Below are positions 48,810-56,857 of a DNA stretch of 64,000 nucleotides, one piece after another. The DNA comes from Thermoproteota archaeon (GTDB lineage Archaea; Korarchaeota; Korarchaeia; Korarchaeales; Korarchaeaceae). The number at the start of each line of letters is the position of its first letter. Position 1 is the first letter of the stretch. Made by a program: the position numbers and the translations under genes. A model generated the notes under the pieces. It ran no database searches, was not told where the DNA came from, and worked only from the letters and a program-made list of their open reading frames with translations. The stretch spans positions 81,654 through 145,653 of the forward strand of contig JAOZGC010000004.1 of the NCBI GenBank assembly GCA_027491915.1, in the 5' to 3' direction.

Positions 48810-49229
48810 TTGATCGCCCAGCCCTGCGAACTGGTTGTAAAGACGGTGATACCCTCAATCAGGGCCATGGTCGCAAAGGAGCTTGTCCTGGGAATGAAGA
48901 TGCGTCAGGTCGAGGCCGCCAGGTTGCTGGGCGTCACGCAGGCCGCCGTCAGCCAGTACCTCCGGGGGAACAGGGGCGGGATACTCAGGCTGGACCAGGT
49001 CCCGGAGATAGTGGACATAGTCAGGAGGCTGGCCACAGGGATGGCGGCCGGGGATCTCACCCAGGAGCAGACCACCCTCCTCGTGTGTGAGGCCTGCTAC
49101 ACCGTCCGGAAGAAGGGGATCTTCTGCGGGGAGAACGTCCCGGCCAGGGACAAGTACTACGATATAGCGCAGACCGTCTGCCTCTACGACTCGCTTAGGG
49201 AGAAGCTGTTCGGCGAGGCCCACCCGTGA
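48810..49229 (+). CDS. Archaeal XRE-family transcriptional regulator with cysteine cluster
   Basis: 139 residues. A helix-turn-helix at about 32-52 (MRQVEAARLLGVTQAAVSQYL) is followed by a C-terminal domain holding CEACYTVRKKGIFC (C93, C96, C106) and C124. C6 is near the N-terminus in PCELVVK. The four C-terminal cysteines could bind zinc or an Fe-S cluster. The family (COG2522-like) is common in archaea, and targets are largely unknown. It is divergent from the membrane-pair operon. Confidence 0.8.
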   Translation: MIAQPCELVVKTVIPSIRAMVAKELVLGMKMRQVEAARLLGVTQAAVSQYLRGNRGGILRLDQVPEIVDIVRRLATGMAAGDLTQEQTTLLVCEACYTVRKKGIFCGENVPARDKYYDIAQTVCLYDSLREKLFGEAHP

Positions 49230-49323
49230 GACCCCGGCGCGGTCCCGATCCGGCCGCCGCCCGAGCCTTTATCCGGTTAACTTTTTTACGAATGGGATTT
49301 CGATCACCCGGAGGCAGCTCCCG

Positions 49324-50673
49324 ATGCCGGACTCCGTCCCGCGGATAGTTGTTGAACCTCCTGGTCCCAGGGCCAGGGAACTCGTGGAGGAAGACTCCTC
49401 CGTGATCTCTCCATCGTACGTCAGGTTTTACCCCCTGGTAGTCGACAGGGCCGAGGGGTCGCTCCTTTACGACGTGGACGGGAACGTGTTCATAGACATG
49501 AACGCGGGCCTGGCCGTGATGGCGGTCGGCCACTGCCACCCTGAGGTCGTGGCCGCCATCCGGGAGCAGGCCGGCAGGCTGCTCCACTACTCCAACACGG
49601 ACTTCTACTACAAGATCTCCGTCGAGGTGGCCAAGAAACTCGTCCAAATATCTCCCGGGACGTCGCCCAAGAAGGTTTACTTCGGGAACAGCGGCGCCGA
49701 GGCCGTCGAGGCCGCCCTGAAGCTCTCCAGATGGTCCACCAGGAGGCAGTACATCATAGCCTTCATAGGGGCCTTCCACGGCAGGACCTTCGGGGCGCTC
49801 AGCCTCACGGCCAGCAAGCCCGTTCAGAGGGCAGGTTTCTCGCCTCTGCTGCCTGGGGTCGTCCACGTCCCTTATCCCTACGCTTACAGGTGCCCCTTCG
49901 GGGCCCCTCCGGACGACCCAGAGGAGTGCGCCCAGCGGACGCTGGCCTTCATGGAGGACTGGGTCTTCCACAGGTACGTCCCGCCTGAGGAGGTCGCGGC
50001 CATAGTCTTCGAACCCATCCAGGGGGAGGGGGGCTACGTAGTCCCACCGGACTCCTTCATCCCGGGACTCAGGAAGCTGGCCGACGAGCACGGGATACTC
50101 CTGGTGGACGACGAGATACAGTCTGGTATGGGAAGAACCGGCAGGTGGTGGGCCATAGAACACTGGGGGGTGGAGCCAGACATAATGACCTCCGCCAAGG
50201 CCCTCGGAGGCGGGCTGCCGCTCGGGGCCATGGTGGCCAGGTCGGAGATCATGGGGTGGCCAGGGGGATCCCACGCGTCGACCTTCGGCGGCAACCCGGT
50301 ATCCTGCGCCGCCTCGCTCGCCACTATGAGGATCATAGAGAGGGAGGGCCTCGTCGAGAGGGCGAGGGACCTCGGCGAGAAGGTCATGAAGAGGCTGAAC
50401 GAGATGAAGGAGGAGCACGATATGATAGGGGACGTCAGGGGGAAGGGGCTCATGATAGGGGTGGAGCTCGTGAAGGACAGGGAGACGAGGAAGCCTGCCA
50501 AGAAGGAGGCCTCAGAGGTGATGATGAGGGCGTGGAAGAGCGGGGTCGCGGTGATAACGGCCGGACTAAGCACCATAAGGATAGCTCCTCCTCTCAACAT
50601 ACCGGAGGAGTACCTCTTCAAGGCCCTGGATATAATAGAGGAGAAGATCTCGGAGGTGGAAGGCGGCCGCTGA
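49324..50673 (+). CDS. Class III PLP-dependent aminotransferase (ornithine/GABA type or amino-acid racemase)
   Basis: 449 residues. KVYFGNSGAEAVEAALKLSR, GAFHGRTFGALSLT, IVFEPIQGEGGYVVPP, LLVDDEIQSGMGRTG and the PLP lysine in TSAKALGGGLPLGAM (about residue 291) are all present. The closest family by look is the thermococcal group containing ornithine aminotransferase and amino-acid racemases, which differ in few residues, so substrate is open. No biosynthetic neighbours. Shine-Dalgarno GGAGG lies 9 nt before the ATG. TATA ACTTTTTTAC is at about 49279-49288. Confidence 0.87.
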   Translation: MPDSVPRIVVEPPGPRARELVEEDSSVISPSYVRFYPLVVDRAEGSLLYDVDGNVFIDMNAGLAVMAVGHCHPEVVAAIREQAGRLLHYSNTDFYYKISVEVAKKLVQISPGTSPKKVYFGNSGAEAVEAALKLSRWSTRRQYIIAFIGAFHGRTFGALSLTASKPVQRAGFSPLLPGVVHVPYPYAYRCPFGAPPDDPEECAQRTLAFMEDWVFHRYVPPEEVAAIVFEPIQGEGGYVVPPDSFIPGLRKLADEHGILLVDDEIQSGMGRTGRWWAIEHWGVEPDIMTSAKALGGGLPLGAMVARSEIMGWPGGSHASTFGGNPVSCAASLATMRIIEREGLVERARDLGEKVMKRLNEMKEEHDMIGDVRGKGLMIGVELVKDRETRKPAKKEASEVMMRAWKSGVAVITAGLSTIRIAPPLNIPEEYLFKALDIIEEKISEVEGGR

Positions 50674-50742
50674 GAATTCCCGGTGGGTCCGTCCCGAGTC
50701 GAAGAAGCATAATTAACCCTGGGGGCGGCGCCATCCCGGGTG

Positions 50743-51984
50743 ATGGAATTCGCCGGAAGGATCCCTACCCTGGCCCTCGGGCTTGCCGCCCTGCTCTCGC
50801 TCGAGGCGGTCTCCCCGGGGGCTCAGCCGCCTCCCCCCATAGTCCTGATATACCTGGGCTACGAGCCCGTCCCCCGATCCGAGGTCGTCGGGGGGGTGGG
50901 GCTGGGCCTAACTGGAACTCGGGAGGTTGACCTGATCGAGGGTCAGAGGGCAGAGATCTCCTTCGAACTCGTCAACAGGGTAGCCCAACCGGCCGAGGTC
51001 GATTTGGAGGCCGAGGTCGATCCTCCCCTCTCAGCCCACTTGGGGGATGATCACGTGGTCGTCCCCGCAGGAGGAAACGCGTCGGCGTCGGTCGAGGTCT
51101 CGGCGCCGGAGGGCCTCTCCGCCCCCTACTCCGGAACCCTGAGGATCGTCGCCAGGGAGGGGGGAGAGGTCGTCGGCGAGCTGGACGTCGCGGTCCGCGC
51201 TATCAGGCTCCCAAGGCCGTCCCTCACCGTCGACGTCGATCGGGAGGAGGCCTACCCGGGACAGAGGTGCGGGGTTAGGATCTCGATCTCAAATGGGGGA
51301 GACCTCCCCTTGAGGGGGAACCTAACGGTCGGAGCAACCGGCGGAGTCCTACATCCCACCGGGGATCTCTCTGAGGACGCCATGACCGGGGGAGCTGACC
51401 TTCCCGAGATAGCCCCCGGCGAGAGCTTGTCCCTCAGCTTCGATCTGGAAATCCCGACGCGGCCTGGCGGTCCTGCGTCCATAACCGCCAACCTGAGTTA
51501 CGGTGCCGGGGGAGAGGCATCCGCCTCCGCCACCGTCGGACTGCTGCTACCTGAAGTGGAGGTCTCGGCCGCGGCGGAGGGGGGAGGCCTCTCGCTGACC
51601 GTATCGAATCGGGGCAACGGCTCGGCCACCGGAGTGGCCGTGACCTTGGAATCCGCGGCACCCTTCAACCTGACGTCCGCCTCTGGGATCGAGCTGGAGA
51701 GGATGGGATCATCCAGCTACCGGATCGCGGCGGGGGACTTGGACCCGGGAGGCTCCCTGTCGATTCGCCTCGAGGGGGATCTCTCTCCCGGACAGCGCAT
51801 CGACATCCTGGTCAATTGGACAACTCCGGGGGGGCTACCCGGAGGAACTTCCACCGGGGTCATCGTCGGGGGCGGCGTCGGGTCGGTCCCTCGGATCTCA
51901 GACGCCGCCATCCTGGCGGTCGTGATCTGCGCGGTCTTGGCCTCCGCCCTGATCCTGAGTATCAGGAGGAGGGCCCGGACCTAA
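50743..51984 (+). CDS. Secreted, membrane-anchored beta-sandwich (CARDB-like) protein
   Basis: About 413 residues. A signal peptide (IPTLALGLAALLSLEAVS) leads to three or four Ig/CARDB-like repeats (RAEISFELVNRVAQPAEVDL, VRISISNGGDLPLRGNL, LSLTVSNRGNGSATGV). A final membrane helix ISDAAILAVVICAVLASALI and a basic tail RRRART follow. At least six N-glycosylation sequons (NAS, NLT, NLS, NGS, NLT, NWT) are visible. Probably an envelope or S-layer-associated protein. TATA TAATTAAC (about 50709-50716) puts transcription at 50739, so GTG 50740 or ATG 50743 starts a leaderless message. Confidence 0.72.
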   Translation: MEFAGRIPTLALGLAALLSLEAVSPGAQPPPPIVLIYLGYEPVPRSEVVGGVGLGLTGTREVDLIEGQRAEISFELVNRVAQPAEVDLEAEVDPPLSAHLGDDHVVVPAGGNASASVEVSAPEGLSAPYSGTLRIVAREGGEVVGELDVAVRAIRLPRPSLTVDVDREEAYPGQRCGVRISISNGGDLPLRGNLTVGATGGVLHPTGDLSEDAMTGGADLPEIAPGESLSLSFDLEIPTRPGGPASITANLSYGAGGEASASATVGLLLPEVEVSAAAEGGGLSLTVSNRGNGSATGVAVTLESAAPFNLTSASGIELERMGSSSYRIAAGDLDPGGSLSIRLEGDLSPGQRIDILVNWTTPGGLPGGTSTGVIVGGGVGSVPRISDAAILAVVICAVLASALILSIRRRART

Positions 51985-51985
51985 C

Positions 51986-51992
51986 TTTTTTT
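51986..51992 (+). terminator. T7 tract after secreted protein gene
   Basis: Seven T residues start 2 nt after the stop codon. It may terminate this gene and, as ACTTTTTTTG, also lies about 28 bp before the next ATG. Confidence 0.4.
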
Positions 51993-52016
51993 GAGTTCAC
52001 CCCCCCAACCCACCGG

Positions 52017-52253
52017 ATGGGAATGGGCCGGGAGTACGAGGGGCGATCCGAAGAGATCGTCGGCCAGCTCCGCCGGATGGGTATGGTCATAAAGAAGCTG
52101 ACCGACAGGATAGAGGCCGTAGGGAACGACGTCAAGGTGGTCATATTCCCACACGGCGGCTGGGTGATCCTGAGGGGCTCCGGTCCCTCGGTGGAGGCGC
52201 GGGCCTCCGTGGGCAACCTTGATGAGCTCCTGGAGAGGCTCAGGTCCCCGTGA
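52017..52253 (+). CDS. Small conserved-looking protein, unknown
   Basis: 78 residues, not recognised. A charged N-terminal helix (EEIVGQLRRMGMVIKKLTDRIEAV) is followed by strands VKVVIFPHGGWVILRG and a C-terminal helix NLDELLERLRSP. It may form a small alpha/beta or coiled-coil dimer. ATG 52017 or ATG 52023 starts about 25-30 bp after the T-rich block. It lies directly upstream of the inositol phosphate synthase promoter. Confidence 0.5.
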   Translation: MGMGREYEGRSEEIVGQLRRMGMVIKKLTDRIEAVGNDVKVVIFPHGGWVILRGSGPSVEARASVGNLDELLERLRSP

Positions 52254-52311
52254 GTATATATCAAATTTAGATATTTAATGAATATATATCATCCCGGCGC
52301 CCTGCGCCGGG
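52254..52311 (+). promoter_or_regulatory. ino1 promoter: AT-rich block with TATA and GC palindrome
   Basis: The sequence contains TATATATCA twice (52256-52264 and 52283-52291) around ATATTTAATG. TATA AATATATATC (52281-52290) is followed by the palindrome CCCGGCGC-CCT-GCGCCGGG (52293-52311), ending about 9 nt before ATG 52320. A repressor at the palindrome would block initiation; inferred. Confidence 0.6.
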
Positions 52312-52319
52312 GGGATGAC

Positions 52320-53402
52320 ATGGCGAAGGTAAGGGTGGCTCTGGCGGGCGTCGGAAACGTCGCGTCTTCTATAGTGCAGGGGGTGTTCTACTACAAGGAC
52401 GCCCCCGAGGACTCCAAGGTCCCGGGCCTGATGCACGTCAAGTTCGGTCCATATCACGTTGGAGATATAGAGTTCGTGGCCGCCTTTGACGTGGACGAGA
52501 GGAAGATAGGGAAGGATCTATCAGAGGCGATATTCTCTCCCCCCAACTGCGTCCCCAAGTTCGCCGAGGTTCCCAAGCTCGGGGTCGAGGTCCAGAAGGG
52601 ACCGGTCCTCGACGGGGTGGCGCCTCACATGAGGGACTTCAGGTACGGCGAGGGCTTCAGGGTGGACGACGACAGGCCTTCCGTCGACGTGGCTGACGTC
52701 CTCAAGGAGGCCGGTGCGGACGTCCTGGTAAACCTGGTTCCCGTCGGATCCTACCAGGCGTCCAGGGCCTATGCCGAGGCCGCCTTGGAGGCCAAGGTCG
52801 GATTCGTCAACGGGATACCGGAGTTCATAGTGAGCGATCCGGACTGGGGCGCCAGGTTCGAGGCCGCTGGGGTGCCGGCCGCCGGAGACGACTTCAAGAG
52901 TCAGCTCGGGGCCACCATCCTCCACAGGACCATAGCCAAGCTGGCCGTCGATCGCGGGCTTAAGGTGAGGGAGACCTACCAGCTCAACGTCGGCGGGAAC
53001 ATGGACTTCCTGAACATGGTCGAGGAGGAGAGGCTCAAGACGAAGCGGATAAGCAAGACCGAGGCGGTCACCAGCCTCATCCCCTACAAGGTTGGAGTGA
53101 GGATAGGTCCCAGCGACTACGTCCCGTTCTTGGGAGACAGGAAGGTCATGTACGTCTGGCTCGTGGCCGAGCAGTTTGGGGGATTTCCCGTATACATAGA
53201 CGTCAAGCTCAGCGTCATGGACAGCCCGAACGCCGCCGGAGTGGCCATAGACGCCATAAGGGCGGTCAAGCTGGCAAAAGACAGGGGACTCGCCGGGCCG
53301 CTGGTGGAGGTGAGCTCCTACTTCTTCAAACACCCGCCCCGCCAGTTCCCGGACGACGAGGCCAGGAGGCTCGTGGAGGACTTCATCTCAGGGGGAAAAT
53401 GA
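52320..53402 (+). CDS. ino1: Inositol-1-phosphate synthase
   Basis: 360 residues. VRVALAGVGNVASSIVQG (NAD site), ADVLVNLVPVGSYQASR, FVNGIPEFIVSDPDW, GDDFKSQLGATILHR, GGNMDFLN and SPNAAGVAIDAIRAVK match archaeal/actinobacterial MIP synthase. It converts glucose 6-phosphate to inositol phosphate, used for archaeal phospholipid headgroups and the thermoprotectant di-inositol phosphate. ATG 52320 is chosen because an upstream in-frame ATG (52278) lies inside the TATA region. It converges on the ABC transporter with a 15-nt overlap. Confidence 0.93.
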   Translation: MAKVRVALAGVGNVASSIVQGVFYYKDAPEDSKVPGLMHVKFGPYHVGDIEFVAAFDVDERKIGKDLSEAIFSPPNCVPKFAEVPKLGVEVQKGPVLDGVAPHMRDFRYGEGFRVDDDRPSVDVADVLKEAGADVLVNLVPVGSYQASRAYAEAALEAKVGFVNGIPEFIVSDPDWGARFEAAGVPAAGDDFKSQLGATILHRTIAKLAVDRGLKVRETYQLNVGGNMDFLNMVEEERLKTKRISKTEAVTSLIPYKVGVRIGPSDYVPFLGDRKVMYVWLVAEQFGGFPVYIDVKLSVMDSPNAAGVAIDAIRAVKLAKDRGLAGPLVEVSSYFFKHPPRQFPDDEARRLVEDFISGGK

Positions 53403-54404
53403 CAGAGATCCGTCGAGGATGGAGTACCTTCTCGGCCTGAATGAGATCCGCTCACCCGGGATCTCAGGCCAGGCCACCTTGAACTCCTCTCCCTCAACCT
53501 CGACCGATACCAGATACCCCCTCCTGGCGTGGGCGTAAGCCACGACCTTCCCAATCACCCCCCCCTCCCCGTAGCAGGGCTCCGAGTCTTCGGGGTAGAA
53601 GGCGACCTCCAACCTGCCGAGTCCCGCCCTGTACCCGATCTCCCATCCTGAGAGGCGGTACCTGCCGGGGGACTCCTCCTCCAGGACGGCTACGTTGGCC
53701 CCGAGGAACTCGGCCGCGAATCTCGATCCGGGCCTGGCCACGACCTCGTCAGGCCTCCCCTCCCGGACATTTCTCCCCGCCCTGATCAGCACGAGCCTGT
53801 CGGCCAGCGCCAGAGCCTCAAACTGATCGTGGGTCACGTGGACCGCCGTGAAGCCAAGATCGGCGTGGATCCTCCTAAGCTCCCAGAGGAGTTCCTCTCT
53901 CAACCTCATGTCCAGGCTGCCGAACGGCTCGTCCAGCAGGAGCACCGCCGGTTCCGGCGCAACCGCCCTGGCCAGCGCCACCCTCTGCCTCTGACCGCCG
54001 CTGAGCTGGTGGGGATACCTGCGCGCCAAGTCGTCTATCCTGAATATCCTCATGACCTCCAGGGCCCTCCTCCTGGCCTCCCCCTCAGGGATCCCCCTCT
54101 CCTCCAGGCCGAAGGCCACGTTCTCGAGGGCGGTCATATGGGGGAAGAGGGCCAGGGTCTGGAACACCATCCCGACGTTCCTCTCCCAGGGCCTCAGGCC
54201 CCCAACGTCGATGCCGTCGAAGAGGACCTCCCCCGAATCGGGCCTCTCCAGCCCTGCTATAACCCTCAGCAGCGTGGTCTTCCCGCCGCCGCTCGGTCCC
54301 AACACGGCCGTTATCTCCCCCTCCCTGAACCTGGAGCTGAACCCCTCCAGAGCTGGCACGCCGCCGAACCTCTTTCGGACGTCCCTCACCTCGACCTCGA
54401 CCAC
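53388..54404 (-). CDS. ABC transporter ATP-binding protein (CysA/PotA/FbpC-type)
   Basis: 338 residues. Walker A GPSGGGKTT, Q-loop MVFQTLALFPHMTALENVAFG, signature LSGGQRQRVALARA, Walker B LLLDEPFGSLD and THDQFEALALADR are all intact. A C-terminal TOBE domain (about 235-338) regulates it. It powers the permease upstream (19-nt overlap). The binding protein at 56.9-58.0 kb suggests thiamine as substrate, though iron or spermidine cannot be excluded. Confidence 0.9.
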   Translation of the reverse strand: MVEVEVRDVRKRFGGVPALEGFSSRFREGEITAVLGPSGGGKTTLLRVIAGLERPDSGEVLFDGIDVGGLRPWERNVGMVFQTLALFPHMTALENVAFGLEERGIPEGEARRRALEVMRIFRIDDLARRYPHQLSGGQRQRVALARAVAPEPAVLLLDEPFGSLDMRLREELLWELRRIHADLGFTAVHVTHDQFEALALADRLVLIRAGRNVREGRPDEVVARPGSRFAAEFLGANVAVLEEESPGRYRLSGWEIGYRAGLGRLEVAFYPEDSEPCYGEGGVIGKVVAYAHARRGYLVSVEVEGEEFKVAWPEIPGERISFRPRRYSILDGSLSFSP

Positions 54405-55924
54405 CTCATCCTCCCCTCCAGGATCCCCTGGATCCAGAAGCCGAGGGCCGTCATCCCCACCAGGACCGCGGAGGCAGCCGCCGCCTCCTGAAATCTCCTA
54501 CCCCCAGACAGTCGGAGGGCGGCGACCGGCAGAGTTTGGGTCTCCGGGGTGGCCAGGAAGGTGGAGGCGGTCGTCTCCGCCAGGGATATATTGAACGAGT
54601 AGACGGCGGCCGACAGGATCGCCGGCGCGGCGGCGGGCAGGAGAACCCTGAACACGGCGTCGGCCCTGCTTGCCCCGAGCGTCTCGGCCGCCTCCAGCAG
54701 CTCCCTGCTCAGCCCGCCCAGCCCCGACTCTACGGCCTGAAGAGCGAAGGGGGCTGCTATCAGCACGTGCGATATCGCTATCCCGACCCAGCCGGGGAGG
54801 TCCGCGCGGAGACACAGGGAATACGCCCCGATGGCCACGGTTATGGAGGATGTCCCCAGAGTCCCGGTTACCGCGGCGGCCAGCGGCCGCCTGACCTCGG
54901 AGGGGGCGACGGCCGCCATCGACGATGCGGCCAGGACTATCGTCGAGGTTAGGACGGCGAAGTAGAGCGAGTTCAGGGTTGGGACCAGGGGAGAGGTACC
55001 CAGTACCGGATCGTACTTCGTGGACAGGACGTCTAAGAATACGGAAGGTCTCATTTCCCCGGTCATGGGATCCACGGAGGCCCTGTAGAACAGGTAAGCC
55101 ACCGGGAAGAGGGCCGCGGCCGCCGCAAGGTATGAGTACAGGACGCCGAGTAGCCCTCCGCCGGAGGGACTCCTCCTCTCTCTGAGGCCGCTGGACCTCC
55201 CGATCCCCGCCCTCAGCAGGGCGGCGGCCGCGGCGAGGGTGACCGCCAGCTGGATGGCGGCCGCCCCGTAGGCCGAATCCCTGTCGAGCAGCACCTTGGC
55301 GAGCGTGTAGATCTCGACCTCGACCGTCCTGTACCTCCCACCCCCTAGCATCAGCGGGACTGCGAAACTGGTCATGGACAGGGTGAACGTCAGGAAGAAG
55401 GCCGAGGCTATCCCCCTCATGGACAGGGGGAGGAGGACCCTCAAGGCCGCCCTGGCCGGGGGGGCGCCCAGCGTGCTGGCGGCCTCCTCCATCTCCCTCG
55501 GGACCACCCTCATGGAGTTGGATATCATCTGGGCGGACAGGCCGAAGTTGTAGTAGGCGTGAGCCAGGATTATGGCGATCGGTCCGCCCGGTATCACCCC
55601 GGATCTTGAGAGCAGCAGGAAGGCCAGTCCCACGGAGACCGGGGGCATCGTGAAGGGGAGGGACGTGACCAGCCTGACGGCGTCCCTGAGGGGATAATCG
55701 TATGTGGCGTCAACGTAGGCCAGGGGGACGGCCGCGGCGACTGCCAGGATCCCGCTGGCGGCGGCCTGCCAGATGGAGAAGCCGAGCGCCCTGACAAGGG
55801 CAGGGTCCCGCGCCGCCCGGATAGCGTTGACCGCCCCTACCTCGACGACCTCCCAGGCCACCGCCGCCCAAAGCGCGAGTAGCGCCAGGGCCGGGGCCGC
55901 GGCCGCCGCCTCTACCCTGTCCAA
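54386..55924 (-). CDS. ABC transporter permease, fused double-module (FbpB/ThiP-like)
   Basis: About 512 residues with about twelve membrane helices in two tandem BPD_transp_1 modules, each with an EAA loop (MEEAASTLGAPPARAALRVLLP and LLEAAETLGASRADAVFRVLLP). This two-in-one form is typical of ThiP and FbpB. TTG 55924 is the predicted leaderless start 28 bp from TATA (about 55948-55957). The ATG at 55960 lies inside the TATA region and is rejected. It is the first gene of the permease-ATPase operon. Confidence 0.87.
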   Translation of the reverse strand: MDRVEAAAAAPALALLALWAAVAWEVVEVGAVNAIRAARDPALVRALGFSIWQAAASGILAVAAAVPLAYVDATYDYPLRDAVRLVTSLPFTMPPVSVGLAFLLLSRSGVIPGGPIAIILAHAYYNFGLSAQMISNSMRVVPREMEEAASTLGAPPARAALRVLLPLSMRGIASAFFLTFTLSMTSFAVPLMLGGGRYRTVEVEIYTLAKVLLDRDSAYGAAAIQLAVTLAAAAALLRAGIGRSSGLRERRSPSGGGLLGVLYSYLAAAAALFPVAYLFYRASVDPMTGEMRPSVFLDVLSTKYDPVLGTSPLVPTLNSLYFAVLTSTIVLAASSMAAVAPSEVRRPLAAAVTGTLGTSSITVAIGAYSLCLRADLPGWVGIAISHVLIAAPFALQAVESGLGGLSRELLEAAETLGASRADAVFRVLLPAAAPAILSAAVYSFNISLAETTASTFLATPETQTLPVAALRLSGGRRFQEAAAASAVLVGMTALGFWIQGILEGRMRWSRSR

Positions 55925-55936
55925 CCCCGACCAGGT

Positions 55937-55957
55937 CCCGCGGCGGGTTTTTATTCG
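55937..55957. promoter_or_regulatory. Bidirectional promoter permease / ctaB
   Basis: TTTTTATT (about 55948-55955) lies 24-28 bp from both starts (55924 minus, 55977 plus). The adjacent CCCGC-G-GCGGG (55937-55947) is an 11-bp palindrome between TATA and the permease start. Confidence 0.5.
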
Positions 55958-55976
55958 CATCGGGGAGATTCCCCCT

Positions 55977-56843
55977 GTGGTCGCGAAGGGACTTCGGCGA
56001 TACACCGAGCTGCTCAAACTGAAGCAGACCGGCCTTCTGGTCTTCTCCTCCCTGCCCTCCCTGGTGATAGCCTACGGCGGGATTCCCCCGGCGGGCCTCT
56101 CGCTGTCCTTCGTCTCCGGGCTAACCCTGGCGGTCGCCGGAACCACCGCCATCAACATGTACTTCGACCGCGACATAGACGCCCTCATGTCTAGGACCAG
56201 GGGGAGGCCCCTTCCCTCGGGGGAGATAGATCCACCCCTCCGGGCCTTGGTCGTCGGAGCCGCCCTGTTCGCCGCGGGGGACCTCATCTCCCTGTTCGCG
56301 GTTAACGCGGCCGCCGCCGCTTTCATATTCGTCGGGTTCTTCTTCGACATATTCGTGTACACCCTCGCCACCAAGAGGCGGACTCCCTGGTCGGTCATAT
56401 TCGGAGGCGTCGCGGGCGCCGCCCCGGCCCTGGCGGGGTGGGCGGCGGCCAGCGGAGGTATGGACGTGGGGGGAATCCTGCTGGCCCTCCTGATAATCCT
56501 CTGGATACCCGAGCACATATGGACCCTCTCGATATTCTACTCCGAGGACTACGCAAGGGCCGGCGTCCCCATGCTGCCCGTCGTCATGGGGCACAAGAGG
56601 GCGGCCCTCGCGGCCTTCGCGGCGTCGGTCGGTACCCTGACGGTGTCTCTGCTCGCCGGAGTCCTGATGAACCTGGGGGTCGCCTTTCTGATCGTTGCCG
56701 CCGCGGTGGGCGCGGCGCTCGTGGCCCTCATGGCCAGGCTGTACGCCGACCCGTCCAAGGACCGGGCCATCGCGAGTTTCAAGGCCGCCAACGCCTCCCT
56801 CGGAATAATAATAACGGGGATGTTGATCTCCGCCCTGATCTGA
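55977..56843 (+). CDS. ctaB: Heme O synthase (protoheme IX farnesyltransferase)
   Basis: 288 residues, UbiA superfamily with about eight helices. The first Asp-rich motif NMYFDRDIDALMSRTRGRPLP and YTLATKRRTPWSVIFGGVAGAAPALAGWAA are diagnostic of CtaB/Cox10, which adds a farnesyl group to heme for heme-copper oxidases. WIPEHIWTLSIFYSEDY follows. This implies an aerobic or microaerobic electron chain in the organism. GTG 55977 gives a leaderless message. A different UbiA prenyltransferase is less likely given these motifs. Confidence 0.88.
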   Translation: MVAKGLRRYTELLKLKQTGLLVFSSLPSLVIAYGGIPPAGLSLSFVSGLTLAVAGTTAINMYFDRDIDALMSRTRGRPLPSGEIDPPLRALVVGAALFAAGDLISLFAVNAAAAAFIFVGFFFDIFVYTLATKRRTPWSVIFGGVAGAAPALAGWAAASGGMDVGGILLALLIILWIPEHIWTLSIFYSEDYARAGVPMLPVVMGHKRAALAAFAASVGTLTVSLLAGVLMNLGVAFLIVAAAVGAALVALMARLYADPSKDRAIASFKAANASLGIIITGMLISALI

Positions 56844-56857
56844 TCACTTCGGTTCTC

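Noticed and set aside
52278..52319. Upstream in-frame ATG for inositol phosphate synthase
   Set aside because: It lies in the TATA element and would translate through the palindrome; the NAD-site start MAKVRVALAG is at 52320.
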